Notes: a model not told the origin generated them from the letters alone. Counted from the first letter of the stretch, positions 22,814 to 31,691 are shown. The stretch is 64,000 nucleotides of DNA from Curtobacterium sp. MMLR14_010 (GCF_001865015.1 NZ_MJGV01000046.1:471993-535992), one strand, 5' to 3'. Translations and numbers: made by a program.

Positions 22814-22821
22814 TAGGTTTG

Positions 22822-22861
22822 GTTCCGGTGGGGCGTGCGTCCAGACGCCACCCACCGGAAC
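22822..22861 (+). terminator. Hairpin between pepA and lpd
   Basis: A GTTCCGGTGGG arm downstream of the pepA stop pairs with CCCACCGGAAC around a loop that contains a further GCGT/ACGC pairing. Confidence 0.6.
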
Positions 22862-22967
22862 GGACGGGACGGGACCGGAACCATGCGGTCCGACCGTCGG
22901 ACGCCGCCGCGGTGGTGTCCATGTGCGGGCCCGACCGGCCCCGACATGCACGAGGGAGTTGCACCAG

Positions 22968-24341
22968 GTGACGGAACAGACTTACGACGTCGTGGTCCTC
23001 GGTGGCGGGAGCGGCGGGTACGCCGCAGCGCTCCGGGCAGCCGAGCTCGGGATGAGCGTCGCGCTCATCGAGGGCGACAAGCTCGGAGGGACCTGCCTGC
23101 ACCGCGGATGCATCCCGACGAAGGCGCTGCTGCACTCCGCCGAGATCGCCGACGGCGCTCGTGACGCCGAGAAGTACGGCGTCCTGGCCGAGTTCGCCGG
23201 TGTCGACGTGCCCAAGGTCATCGAGTACCAGCAGGGCGTCATCAACTCCAAGTACAAGGGCCTGCAGGGCCTCATCAAGGCCCGTGGCATCACCGTCGTC
23301 GAGGGCTGGGGTCGTCTGACCTCGCAGAACACCGTGCAGGTCGGCGACCAGACCGTCACCGGCAAGAACGTCGTGCTCGCGACCGGCTCCTACTCGAAGT
23401 CCCTGCCCGGGCTCGAGATCGGCGGCCGGGTCATCACCTCCGAGACCGCCCTCCGCATGGACTACGTCCCGAACAAGGTCGTCATCCTGGGCGGCGGCGT
23501 GATCGGTGTCGAGTTCGCCAGCGTCTGGAAGTCCTTCGGCGCCGAGGTCACCATCGTCGAGGGCCTCCCCCACCTGGTCCCCGCCGAGGACGAGTCCATG
23601 TCGAAGCAGCTCGAGCGTGCCTTCCGCAAACGCGGCATCGAGTTCTCGCTCGGCACCCGGTTCCAGGGCGTCGAGCAGCACGAGAACGGAGTCGTCGTCA
23701 CGCTCGAGGACGGCAGGACCTTCGACGGTGACGTCCTGCTGGTCGCCGTCGGCCGTGGCCCCGTCACGCAGAACGTCGGCTACGACGAGGTCGGCATCAC
23801 GATGGACCGCGGCTTCGTGATCACGAACGAGCGCCTCGCGACGAACGTCCCGAACGTCTACGCCGTCGGCGACATCGTCCCCGGCCTGCAGCTCGCGCAC
23901 CGCGGCTTCCAGCAGGGCATCTTCGTCGCCGAGGAGATCGCCGGTCTCAACCCGGTGGTCATCGAGGACAAGAACATCCCCAAGGTCACCTACTCCGACC
24001 CCGAGGTCGCCTCCGTCGGCCTCTCGCAGTCGAAGGCCGAGGAGGAGTACGGCGCCGACAAGGTCGACGCGTACGAGTACAACCTCGCCGGCAACGGCAA
24101 GAGCCACATCATCGGCACCTCCGGTGCGGTCAAGGTCGTGCGCGTCGTCGACGGCCCCGTCGTCGGGATCAGCATGATCGGCGCCCGCGTCGGCGAGCTC
24201 ATCGCCGAGGCCCAGCTCGCCGTGAACTGGGAAGCCCACCCCGAGGACGTCGCGCCGCTCATCCACGCGCACCCGACCCAGAGCGAAGCCCTGGGCGAAG
24301 CGCTGATGCACCTCGCGGGCAAGCCGCTCCACGCCCTGTGA
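22968..24341 (+). CDS. lpd: Dihydrolipoyl dehydrogenase
   Basis: E3 flavoprotein of the pyruvate and 2-oxoglutarate dehydrogenase complexes; reoxidises dihydrolipoamide with NAD+. The 457-residue protein shows the FAD-binding VVVLGGGSGGYAAALRAAELG, the redox disulfide GGTCLHRGCIPTKAL, the NAD-binding VVILGGGVIGVEFASVW, and the C-terminal HAHPTQSEALGEAL with the catalytic His. The GTG at 22968 follows GAGGGAG; an in-frame ATG at 22629 would overlap pepA and is rejected. sucB follows after 61 bp. Confidence 0.96.
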   Translation: MTEQTYDVVVLGGGSGGYAAALRAAELGMSVALIEGDKLGGTCLHRGCIPTKALLHSAEIADGARDAEKYGVLAEFAGVDVPKVIEYQQGVINSKYKGLQGLIKARGITVVEGWGRLTSQNTVQVGDQTVTGKNVVLATGSYSKSLPGLEIGGRVITSETALRMDYVPNKVVILGGGVIGVEFASVWKSFGAEVTIVEGLPHLVPAEDESMSKQLERAFRKRGIEFSLGTRFQGVEQHENGVVVTLEDGRTFDGDVLLVAVGRGPVTQNVGYDEVGITMDRGFVITNERLATNVPNVYAVGDIVPGLQLAHRGFQQGIFVAEEIAGLNPVVIEDKNIPKVTYSDPEVASVGLSQSKAEEEYGADKVDAYEYNLAGNGKSHIIGTSGAVKVVRVVDGPVVGISMIGARVGELIAEAQLAVNWEAHPEDVAPLIHAHPTQSEALGEALMHLAGKPLHAL

Positions 24342-24402
24342 GCCAGCGCCCGATGACACAGACAACAACCACGAACCACCCCTGCGAAGAGGAGTCCACC
24401 CG

Positions 24403-25917
24403 ATGAGCGAATCCGTCAACCTCCCGGCGCTCGGCGAGAGCGTCACCGAGGGCACGGTGACCCGATGGCTGAAGAACGTCGGTGACCGGGTCGAGGTCGA
24501 CGAGCCGCTGCTCGAGGTCTCGACCGACAAGGTCGACACCGAGATCCCGTCGCCGATCGCCGGTGTCGTCGAGGAGATCCTCGTCCAGGAGGACGAGACC
24601 GTCGAGGTCGGCACCCCGCTGGTGAAGATCGGCGACGGCGCCGGGTCCTCCGACGGCGACTCCGGTTCGTCGGACTCCTCGGCATCGGACTCGTCCGAGT
24701 CGAACGAGGCCGCTGCTGAGGAGGCAGCGCCCGAGGCCGAGCCGAGCACCGAGCAGGACACCGAGGCGAAGGCCCCGGAGCCGACCGAGCCCGAGCCGGC
24801 CCCCGCCGGACAGACCCAGCCCGCAGCACCGGCTGCTCCGTCGGCGCCGCCCGCCGCCGCACCCGTGCCGCAGGCCGCCCCGGTCCCGCCGCCCGCCGCC
24901 GCGCCGGCTCCCCCGGCCCCCGCTGCCGTCCCGGCACCGCCCGCCGCGGTGTCGAGCGCCCCGACGGCCTCGGCCGAGGTCCCGAACCCGTCGCAGACCG
25001 GCGCCGCGTCCGGCTACGTCACGCCGCTGGTGCGCAAGCTCGCCAACGAGCAGGGCGTCGACCTGTCGACCGTCACCGGCACCGGTGTCGGTGGGCGCAT
25101 CCGCAAGGAGGACGTGCTCGCCGCCGTCAAGCCCGCTGCGGCTCCTGACGCTTCCACTGCCCCCGCAGCCGCGTCCGGACCGTTCGTCGCCGAGGTCTCC
25201 CCGCTCCGTGGCACCCGCGAGAAGATGACCCGCCTGCGCAAGGTCGTCGCCGAGCGTGCCGTGCAGTCGATGACCTCGACCGCCCAGCTGACGAGCGTCG
25301 TCGAGGTGGACGTCACGAAGGTGGCGCAGTTCCGCGACGCCCACAAGGCCGAGTTCCTCGAGAAGACCGGCGCGAAGCTCTCCTTCATGCCGTTCTTCGC
25401 CCTGGCGGCCTCGGAAGCGCTCAAGGCCCACCCGAAGATCAACTCGACCGTCGACGGCGAGGAGATCGTGTACCCGGAGACGGAGAACGTCTCGATCGCG
25501 GTCGACACCGAGCGTGGCCTGCTCACGCCGGTGATCAAGGACGCGGCGTCGCTCGACCTCGCCCAGTTCTCGAAGGCGATCGCCGACCTCGCCGAGCGCA
25601 CCCGCAACAACCAGCTGAAGCCCGACGAGCTCGCCGGGGGCACCTTCACGCTGACCAACACGGGTTCGCGCGGTGCGCTGTTCGACACCCCGGTCGTGTT
25701 CCTGCCGCAGTCGGCCATCCTCGGGACGGGCATCGTGACGAAGCGTCCGGCCGTCGTGAAGGTGGACGGACAGGAAGCCATCGCGATCCGCTCGTTCGTG
25801 TACCTGGCGCTGTCGTACGACCACCGGATCATCGACGGTGCGGACGCCTCGCGCTACCTCGTCGCCGTGAAGAACCGCCTCGAAGCGGGCAACTTCGCGC
25901 CGAACCTGGGGTACTGA
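24403..25917 (+). CDS. sucB: Dihydrolipoamide acyltransferase E2, 2-oxoglutarate dehydrogenase type
   Basis: E2 core of a 2-oxoacid dehydrogenase complex, 504 residues. One lipoyl domain (1-76) carries the lipoyl lysine in EVSTDKVDTEIPSP. A 120-residue Ser/Glu then Ala/Pro linker leads to the E3-binding domain (YVTPLVRKLANEQGVDLSTVTGTGVGGRIRKEDV). The catalytic domain ends with the active site YDHRIIDGADA. Substrate assignment to 2-oxoglutarate is by actinobacterial convention; sequence alone cannot exclude pyruvate. An AGAGGAG ribosome site precedes the ATG. It is cotranscribed with lpd. Confidence 0.9.
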   Translation: MSESVNLPALGESVTEGTVTRWLKNVGDRVEVDEPLLEVSTDKVDTEIPSPIAGVVEEILVQEDETVEVGTPLVKIGDGAGSSDGDSGSSDSSASDSSESNEAAAEEAAPEAEPSTEQDTEAKAPEPTEPEPAPAGQTQPAAPAAPSAPPAAAPVPQAAPVPPPAAAPAPPAPAAVPAPPAAVSSAPTASAEVPNPSQTGAASGYVTPLVRKLANEQGVDLSTVTGTGVGGRIRKEDVLAAVKPAAAPDASTAPAAASGPFVAEVSPLRGTREKMTRLRKVVAERAVQSMTSTAQLTSVVEVDVTKVAQFRDAHKAEFLEKTGAKLSFMPFFALAASEALKAHPKINSTVDGEEIVYPETENVSIAVDTERGLLTPVIKDAASLDLAQFSKAIADLAERTRNNQLKPDELAGGTFTLTNTGSRGALFDTPVVFLPQSAILGTGIVTKRPAVVKVDGQEAIAIRSFVYLALSYDHRIIDGADASRYLVAVKNRLEAGNFAPNLGY

Positions 25918-25936
25918 CCCCGCACGTGCTGGCCTG

Positions 25937-25981
25937 ATGACGGCCCTGGTTCCCCTCGTGGGAGCCGGGGCCGTCGTCATG
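25937..25981. terminator. Bidirectional terminator after sucB
   Basis: ATGACGGCCCTGGTTCCC pairs imperfectly with GGGAGCCGGGGCCGTCGTCAT around a 5-nt loop. It lies between convergent genes and overlaps the stop codon of the minus-strand gene. Confidence 0.75.
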
Positions 25982-26756
25982 CCCCCTGCAGGCCGAGCAC
26001 CCCGGCTGCGACGAGTCCGGCAGCGACCACGACACCGACGAGCACCATCCGCGGCGACACCCGGACACCGCCGACGCCGAGCCGGACACCACGCTCGAGG
26101 GCGTCCCGCACCAGGGCGAGGTGTCCCGTCGGCACCGGCGCTGGCGGGGCCACGACGGTGTACACGTCTGCCGGGGGCTCCCAGCGCACGGGCCGCGGCG
26201 GGCTGGTCGCCTGCACGACGGCGACGAGACGGCGGACGTCCTCCACCGCACCGCCGAGCGCCCCGGTGACGGCGTCGTCCACCGCAGCGCGGCACGGTTC
26301 ACGGGGGTCGACCCGCTCCCACACGAGGCGGACGGCGTGGAGCAGGGCGACGGCGCCCGGCGACTCCGAGGTGCGGGCCGGAGCAGAGCCGGGGTCGGCG
26401 TCGGGCGGGTGGTCGACGAGGACCGGTGCGCCGGCGTCGTCGACGAGGACGTCATCGGCACGGGCGTCCCCGAGCAGCAGGGCCCCGGCTCCGGCGTCGA
26501 CGGCCAGCTCGAGGAGCGGGAGCGTCAGGGTGACGGCGACGCCGACGGTCGGGACGCCGATGCGGTCGAGGGCGTCGGGGAGCGGCGTTCCGGCGAGCTG
26601 CTCGGTCTGCACCACGAGGCGCCCGGCAGCACTGCGGCCGACGGCGGTGACGCGCACGCAGTGCTGGGGTTCGGCCGCGCAGCGGTCGGCCACCCAAGCG
26701 GCGTAGGGGCCGGTCCCCGGACCGGACCAGCGGTGTTCGACGGTGGTCGTTGGCAT
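25977..26756 (-). CDS. Hypothetical protein, degenerate kinase-like with C-terminal membrane anchor
   Basis: 259-residue Ala/Val-rich protein that I cannot assign to a family. The first 190 residues faintly resemble an N-terminally shortened protein kinase fold (VVQTEQLAGTPLPDALDRIG, then GALLLGDARADDVLVDDAGAPVLVDHPP, reminiscent of the HGDL..NILVD...PVLID region) but the catalytic Asp and Lys motifs are absent. The end is a single hydrophobic helix (MVLVGVVVAAGLVAAGVLGL), suggesting a tail anchor. It is convergent with sucB. The kinase comparison is a weak inference. Confidence 0.6.
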   Translation of the reverse strand: MPTTTVEHRWSGPGTGPYAAWVADRCAAEPQHCVRVTAVGRSAAGRLVVQTEQLAGTPLPDALDRIGVPTVGVAVTLTLPLLELAVDAGAGALLLGDARADDVLVDDAGAPVLVDHPPDADPGSAPARTSESPGAVALLHAVRLVWERVDPREPCRAAVDDAVTGALGGAVEDVRRLVAVVQATSPPRPVRWEPPADVYTVVAPPAPVPTGHLALVRDALERGVRLGVGGVRVSPRMVLVGVVVAAGLVAAGVLGLQGA

Positions 26757-26882
26757 GGTGACCAGCGTGGCGGAGGCGGGACGAGCCTCCCGGCCGGTGG
26801 CGACACCTGTGGAGAACCCCGTTCGCCCACAGCCAGTTCACCCACGGTCCACACGACGGCCGTCAGGCCGTATCCTGGGGGC

Positions 26883-27602
26883 ATGGCACGAAGCAGCTCG
26901 ACCGACACGAAGGCGAAGGCGAAGGAGCCGGGACGTCTGAAGCAGATGTTCCAGGTCTTCCAGATGACCCGTCGGGCTGACCCGACGTCGATCTGGTGGT
27001 TCGCTGCCGCGTTCCTGGTCCCCGTCATCCTCGGGGTGCTCCTGGCGCTCCTGCTGCCGGGGCAGAACTGGCTCGCGATCGTCCTGTGGATCCTCGCCGG
27101 CGTGCTGCTCGGCGTGCTGCTGTTCCTCATCGTGCTCGGTCGTCTGGCCGAGCGGGCTGCGTACTCGCAGATCGAGGGCCAGCCCGGGGCCGTCGGTGCG
27201 GTGCTGTCGAACTCGCTCCGTCGCCAGTGGCGCTCCAGCGAGATGCCCGTCGCGGTGCACGGTCGTTCGCAGTCTGCGGTCTACCGCGCGGTGGGCACGC
27301 CCGGCGTCGTCCTCATCACCGAAGGCCAGGTCGGCAACATCTCCCGCCAGGTGGACGAGGAGCGTCGCAAGGTCCAGCGCATCGTCCCGAACGTCCCCGT
27401 GCACGTGGTGAACGTCGGTGACGGATCGGACCAGGTCACGCTGCACAAGCTCCCCCGCGCGATGAACAAGTACAAGAAGTCGCTCAACCGCAACGAGGTC
27501 CTCGCGGTGGCGAACCGTCTCGACTCCCTCACGCAGAGCCCCGCGTCCGCGATCCCCAAGGGCATCGACCCGACCCGCGTCCGCGCCGGTCGTCCGCGCT
27601 GA
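26883..27602 (+). CDS. DUF4191 membrane protein
   Basis: 239-residue protein of unknown function. The basic N-terminus (MARSSSTDTKAKAKEPGRLKQMFQVFQMTRRADPTSIWW) is typical of DUF4191. Two adjacent hydrophobic helices follow (FAAAFLVPVILGVLLALLL and AIVLWILAGVLLGVLLFLIVLG), then a soluble domain with AERAAYSQIEGQPGAVGAVL and PVHVVNVGDGSDQVTLHKLPR. The ATG has TATCCT (26871-26876) six bases upstream, a good leaderless arrangement. Often found near lipA/glnA in actinobacteria, as here upstream of glnA. Confidence 0.9.
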   Translation: MARSSSTDTKAKAKEPGRLKQMFQVFQMTRRADPTSIWWFAAAFLVPVILGVLLALLLPGQNWLAIVLWILAGVLLGVLLFLIVLGRLAERAAYSQIEGQPGAVGAVLSNSLRRQWRSSEMPVAVHGRSQSAVYRAVGTPGVVLITEGQVGNISRQVDEERRKVQRIVPNVPVHVVNVGDGSDQVTLHKLPRAMNKYKKSLNRNEVLAVANRLDSLTQSPASAIPKGIDPTRVRAGRPR

Positions 27603-27622
27603 TCTCGGCCTGACGTCGCTGG

Positions 27623-27651
27623 ACGCCCCCGACCGCTGCGGTCGGGGGCGT
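27623..27651 (+). terminator. Terminator after DUF4191 gene
   Basis: ACGCCCCCGACC (27623-27634) pairs perfectly with GGTCGGGGGCGT (27640-27651) around a 5-nt loop, followed by TTCTG, 20 bp after the stop codon. Confidence 0.85.
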
Positions 27652-27701
27652 TCTGCGTGTGGGCGGCCGGGCGGGCGGGGCGGTCGTGTGTGCGCCCGTA
27701 C

Positions 27702-27766
27702 GCATCGAGGGAGCAGAAGACGTCGAGTGGAGCCCGCAAACCCGACGTTTTCTGCTCCCTCGATGC
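27702..27766. repeat. Long inverted repeat between convergent genes
   Basis: 24-nt arms at 27702-27725 and 27743-27766 differ by a single base and enclose a 17-nt loop. Arms begin GCATCGAGGGAGCAGAA. The element lies downstream of the DUF4191 terminator and before the RDD stop codon, and its base composition (AG-rich arms, AAAC in the loop) differs from neighbouring palindromes. Confidence 0.85.
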
Positions 27767-27823
27767 CGTCCGGCGCGCACCCCGCGCCGCGCCCGGCCGC
27801 GACCGCGCGCCCGCCCCGCACCC

Positions 27824-28276
27824 TCAGCGCCGGACGAGCACCGTCCCGGCCGCCGCGTCGTGCAGCGGGCGGCCGTCCTTGGCGTGGATGAGCACCGGCA
27901 CCACGAGGCAGAGCAGCACGGTGCGGACGACCGGCCGCCACACTCCGATGTAGCCGCCACGGACCGGCACCACGCGGAGCCCGAGGCAGATCTGCCCGAA
28001 CGACCCGGACAGCAGCGGGATGAACACGACCTGCAGCGCGGCGAAGATGCCGAGCGTGACGAAGTTGCCCGCGTCGCCGTAGGTCCCGAGGCCGAGCGAC
28101 ACGAGGGACGCCAACGCCCAGTCGATCACGAGCGCCACGAACCGCCGCCCGAAGCTGCTCATCGACCGGGGCCCGGACTGCGGCAGGCCGAGGAGCTTGC
28201 CAGGCCACTCCCCCGCACCGGGACCACCCGCACCGGCACCAGCAGCGGAGGAGGACGACGAGGTGGGGCGGGCCAT
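27824..28276 (-). CDS. RDD family membrane protein
   Basis: 150-residue membrane protein of unknown function. After a Ser/Gly/Ala-rich start (MARPTSSSSSAAGAGAGG), the RDD signature is FGRRFVALVIDWALASLV, with FGQICLGLRVVPV and PLHDAAAGTVLVRR at the end and three or four hydrophobic segments. The ATG at 28276 has TACCCT (plus 28283-28288) six bases upstream, indicating a leaderless transcript. It is divergent from glnA, and the RDD protein is commonly encoded next to glnA in actinobacteria. Confidence 0.88.
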   Translation of the reverse strand: MARPTSSSSSAAGAGAGGPGAGEWPGKLLGLPQSGPRSMSSFGRRFVALVIDWALASLVSLGLGTYGDAGNFVTLGIFAALQVVFIPLLSGSFGQICLGLRVVPVRGGYIGVWRPVVRTVLLCLVVPVLIHAKDGRPLHDAAAGTVLVRR

Positions 28277-28303
28277 GTCTCCAGGGTAGGCGACACCGGG
28301 TGC

Positions 28304-28341
28304 GTAACACGCCGGAAACAACGCAGTCACGTCCGGGAAAC
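28304..28341 (+). promoter_or_regulatory. GlnR box upstream of glnA
   Basis: Four pentamers with exact 6-bp spacing: GTAAC (28304-28308), GAAAC (28315-28319), GTCAC (28326-28330), GAAAC (28337-28341). This matches the published actinobacterial GlnR consensus GTnAC-n6-GaAAC arranged twice. A -10 hexamer TAGCCT lies at 28352-28357, so bound GlnR would sit in the activator position. Predicts nitrogen-limitation control of glnA. Confidence 0.85.
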
Positions 28342-28418
28342 CCCGGGTCAATAGCCTCGTCGGAGGGTGCCTCTCGGTCCCCTCGAACCACCACCCAACC
28401 AGTAGGAGAACGACTCAC

Positions 28419-29843
28419 ATGTTCAGTGATTCCTCCGAGGTGCTCGCCTTCATCAAGGACACGGACGTCAAGTTCCTCGACATCCGTTTCACGGACCTCC
28501 CCGGGGTCCAGCAGCACTTCAACATCCCCGCGTCCACGGTCGACGAGGACTTCTTCTCGGTCGGGCAGCTCTTCGACGGCTCGTCGATCCGCGGTTTCGC
28601 GTCGATCCACGAGTCCGACATGCAGCTCATCCCGGACGTGACGACCGCGTACGTCGACCCGTTCCGCGCGGAGCGCACGCTGATCATGGTGTTCGACATC
28701 TACAACCCGCGCAACGGCGAGATCTACAGCCGTGACCCGCGCCAGGTCGCCAAGAAGGCCGAGAAGTACCTCGCCTCGACCGGCATCGCCGACACCGCGT
28801 TCTTCGCCCCCGAGGCCGAGTTCTACATCTTCGACGACGTCCGCTACTCGGTCACGCAGAACGAGTCGTTCTACGCGGTCGACTCCGAGGAGGGCGCCTG
28901 GAACACGGGTCGCACCGAAGAGGGCGGCAACCTCGCCAACAAGACCCCGTACAAGGGCGGCTACTTCCCCGTGTCGCCGGTCGACAAGACCGCCGACCTG
29001 CGCGACGACATCTCGCTCAAGCTGATCGACTCGGGCCTCGAGCTCGAGCGCGCGCACCACGAGGTGGGCACCGGCGGCCAGCAGGAGATCAACTACAAGT
29101 TCGACACGATGGTCCACGCCGCGGACGACATCCTGAAGTTCAAGTACATCGTCAAGAACACGGCCGAGCAGTGGGGCAAGGTCGCGACCTTCATGCCGAA
29201 GCCGATCTTCGGTGACAACGGCTCGGGCATGCACACGCACCAGTCGCTCTGGTCCGACGGCACCCCGCTCTTCTACGACGAGAACGGCTACGGCGGCCTC
29301 TCCGACCTCGCGCGCTGGTACATCGGTGGCCTGCTCAAGCACGCCCCCGCCGTCCTGGCGTTCACGAACCCGACGATCAACTCGTACCACCGGCTGATCC
29401 CGGGCTTCGAGGCCCCCGTCAACCTCGTCTACTCGGCGGGCAACCGCTCGGCCTCGATCCGGATCCCGATCACGGGCACCAACCCGAAGGCCAAGCGCAT
29501 CGAGTTCCGCGCGCCCGACGCCTCTGGCAACCCGTACCTGGCGTTCGCCGTGCAGCTGATGGCGGGCCTCGACGGCATCCAGAACCGCATCGAGCCGCAC
29601 GAGCCCGTCGACAAGGACCTCTACGAGCTCCCCCCGGAAGAGGCGAAGAACATCCCCCAGGTGCCGGCTTCGCTCGACGCCGCACTCGCAGCACTCGAGG
29701 CCGACCACGAGTTCCTGCTCAAGGGGAACGTCTTCACCGAGGACCTCATCCAGACGTGGATCGACTACAAGCGCGAGAACGAGATCCTGCCGATGGCGCA
29801 GCGTCCGCACCCGTTCGAGTACGAGCTCTACTTCGGCGTCTGA
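28419..29843 (+). CDS. glnA: Glutamine synthetase, type I
   Basis: Condenses glutamate and ammonia with ATP; the main ammonia-assimilating enzyme. The 474-residue protein begins [34 protein letters not shown] and carries [37 protein letters not shown], the ATP loop [10 protein letters not shown] and NRSASIRIP. The adenylylation tyrosine is Tyr402 in [10 protein letters not shown], so activity can be switched by the GlnE encoded at 35.4-38.4 kb. GGAGAA precedes the ATG. A GlnR box and -10 lie upstream. Confidence 0.96.
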   Translation: MFSDSSEVLAFIKDTDVKFLDIRFTDLPGVQQHFNIPASTVDEDFFSVGQLFDGSSIRGFASIHESDMQLIPDVTTAYVDPFRAERTLIMVFDIYNPRNGEIYSRDPRQVAKKAEKYLASTGIADTAFFAPEAEFYIFDDVRYSVTQNESFYAVDSEEGAWNTGRTEEGGNLANKTPYKGGYFPVSPVDKTADLRDDISLKLIDSGLELERAHHEVGTGGQQEINYKFDTMVHAADDILKFKYIVKNTAEQWGKVATFMPKPIFGDNGSGMHTHQSLWSDGTPLFYDENGYGGLSDLARWYIGGLLKHAPAVLAFTNPTINSYHRLIPGFEAPVNLVYSAGNRSASIRIPITGTNPKAKRIEFRAPDASGNPYLAFAVQLMAGLDGIQNRIEPHEPVDKDLYELPPEEAKNIPQVPASLDAALAALEADHEFLLKGNVFTEDLIQTWIDYKRENEILPMAQRPHPFEYELYFGV

Positions 29844-29864
29844 GTCCCGCTCGACCCGTACACG

Positions 29865-29895
29865 AAGGGCCCCGCACCGATGGTGCGGGGCCCTT
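29865..29895 (+). terminator. glnA terminator
   Basis: Perfect 14-nt arms AAGGGCCCCGCACC (29865-29878) and its complement (29882-29895) around GAT, starting 22 bp after the glnA stop codon. Confidence 0.9.
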
Positions 29896-30017
29896 CCGCG
29901 TTGCTGCGCGGGCCGAGACTCGCCGAGGCGGACAGGACTCGCCCGCCGGACGGCGCAGGGTGTCCGCCGGGCCGAGACTCGGCGCGCGGGCTGCGGCCGG
30001 TGCCGAGCGGGACCGTC

Positions 30018-30060
30018 TGGAGGCCCGGTGGCGGTCCGGCGGTCCGGCACCGGGCCTCCA
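30018..30060. repeat. TGGAGGCCCGGTG inverted repeat
   Basis: 13-nt perfect arms at 30018-30030 and 30048-30060 enclose a 17-nt loop that itself contains two GCGGTCCGG copies. The arm sequence belongs to the same GGAGGC family as the palindromes at 14.7, 41.6, 44.1 and 51.4 kb. Confidence 0.7.
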
Positions 30061-30124
30061 GGCTGGTGCGTTCGCACCCATCACCGGCGCGATGGAAAGC
30101 GGGATCGCGCGTTGCGGGTCGGAA

Positions 30125-30200
30125 GGAACGACCAGCTACGCGTGAAACGACCTGCTGCGCGCGGAACGACCTGCCACGCGCGGAGCGACCTGCTCCGCGC
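30125..30200. repeat. Four 19-bp tandem repeats
   Basis: Four adjacent 19-bp units at 30125, 30144, 30163 and 30182 follow the pattern GRAACGACCTGCYRCGCGC with a few substitutions. Together with the terminator and inverted repeat they fill the 425-bp gap between glnA and the ugd stop codon, in which I see no gene. Confidence 0.8.
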
Positions 30201-30269
30201 GGGACCGCCCCCGGGCGCGCGAAACGGGGCCCGCACCGCCCCGGCACGGACCCCGTCTGCTGCGGGCGA

Positions 30270-31691
30270 CTAGCGGCTGGTGGCCAGCACGTCGTTGGAC
30301 CCTGCAGCAACGCTCACGGGTGCACCCGCGACCGGCGTGGGACGTCCCAGGGAACGGACGGACCACCCCGCCTTGACCCAGTCGGTGACCGGGAGGCAGT
30401 TGCGCGCGTCGATGACGACGCGGCGTCCGACGAGGTCCCCGAGGGCGACCGGGTCGGCACTGATGATTTCGTCCCACTCGGTGAGGACGAGGACGATGTC
30501 GGCACCCTCGAGCGCCTCGGTCATCGACGCGGTGTAGCTCAGCGTCGGGAACGAGCGCTTGGCCGTCTCCATCGCCTCCGGGTCCCAGAGCGTGACCTGG
30601 GCGCCGCGGAGGTGCAGCGCCGCGGCGACGTTGAGCGCCGGCGAGTCGCGGACGTCGTCGGTGAGCGGCTTGAAGGCCGCGCCGATCACGGCCACGCGGC
30701 GGTTCAGGACCGATCCCCCGGCGGCGTCGATCGCCATGTCGATGACCCGCTGGCGCTGGCCCATGTTGATCTCGTCGACCTGCTGCATGAGGCCGACGAC
30801 CTGCCCGGCGCCGATCTCGTTGGCGCGGTACATGAGGGCGCGGATGTCCTTCGGCAGGCAGCCGCCGCCGAAGCCGAGGCCAGCGTTGAGGAACTTCCGG
30901 CCGATGCGGGCGTCGTGGCCGAGGGCGTCGGCGAGCGTCGTCACGTCCGCACCGGTGATCGCGCACATCTCGGAGATCGCGTTGATGAACGAGATCTTCG
31001 TCGCGAGGAAGGCGTTCGCGCTGACCTTCACGAGCTCGGCGGTGGCGAGGTCCGTCGTGATGACCGGGGTGCCCTCGCTGATCGGTGCGGCGTAGACCTC
31101 GCGGATCACGGCGTCGGCAGCCTCGGACGCGCCGCCCCAGACCAGCCGGTCCGGGTGGAGGGTGTCCTCGACGGCCTTGCCCTCGCGGAGGAACTCCGGG
31201 TTCCAGATGAGCTCGGCGGTGATGCCGCTCGGGGTGAACTCGCGGACGATGCCGCGGAGTCGTGCCGCCGTGCCGACCGGGACCGTCGACTTGCCGACGA
31301 TGAGCCCGGGGTGGGTCAGGTTCTCGGCGACGCCGCGAGTGGCGCTCTCGACGTAGGCGAGGTTCGCGGCGTGCGAGCCGGCCTTCTGCGGGGTGCCGAC
31401 ACAGACGAAGTGGACGTCAGCGGCCGCCACGGCCGACGCGATGTCCGAGGTGAAGCGGAGCTTGCCGCTGGCGACGTGCTTCGTGATGAGCTCGGGTAGG
31501 CCGGGCTCGAAGAACGGGACCTGACCGGCGGAGAGTGCGGCGAGCTTCGCCGGGTCGACGTCCACGCCGATGGTCTCGAAGCCCATCTCGGCCATGGCGG
31601 CCGCGTGGGTGGCACCGAGGTAGCCGGTGCCGATGACGCTGATGACGGGCGCGGGACGGCCGTCCTTCTCGGAGTGCTTCTGAGCGGTCAT
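30270..31691 (-). CDS. ugd: UDP-glucose 6-dehydrogenase
   Basis: Oxidises UDP-glucose to UDP-glucuronate with NAD+, supplying the uronic acid for polysaccharide synthesis. The 473-residue protein has the Rossmann motif VISVIGTGYLGATHAAAMAEMGFETIGVDVD, GKSTVPVGT, EFLREGKAV and the catalytic cysteine in LGFGGGCLPKDIRAL. The start ATG overlaps the stop of the GH26 gene by four bases, so it is the last gene of a GT2-GH26-ugd operon. A GDP-mannose dehydrogenase cannot be fully excluded, but the motifs favour the UDP-glucose enzyme. Confidence 0.92.
   Translation of the reverse strand: MTAQKHSEKDGRPAPVISVIGTGYLGATHAAAMAEMGFETIGVDVDPAKLAALSAGQVPFFEPGLPELITKHVASGKLRFTSDIASAVAAADVHFVCVGTPQKAGSHAANLAYVESATRGVAENLTHPGLIVGKSTVPVGTAARLRGIVREFTPSGITAELIWNPEFLREGKAVEDTLHPDRLVWGGASEAADAVIREVYAAPISEGTPVITTDLATAELVKVSANAFLATKISFINAISEMCAITGADVTTLADALGHDARIGRKFLNAGLGFGGGCLPKDIRALMYRANEIGAGQVVGLMQQVDEINMGQRQRVIDMAIDAAGGSVLNRRVAVIGAAFKPLTDDVRDSPALNVAAALHLRGAQVTLWDPEAMETAKRSFPTLSYTASMTEALEGADIVLVLTEWDEIISADPVALGDLVGRRVVIDARNCLPVTDWVKAGWSVRSLGRPTPVAGAPVSVAAGSNDVLATSR

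Noticed and set aside
20336..22951. 871-residue minus-strand fusion of the PAC2 protein with upstream sequence
   Set aside because: The upstream 560 residues are antisense to pepA. A leaderless promoter at 21258-21263 marks the true start at 21250.
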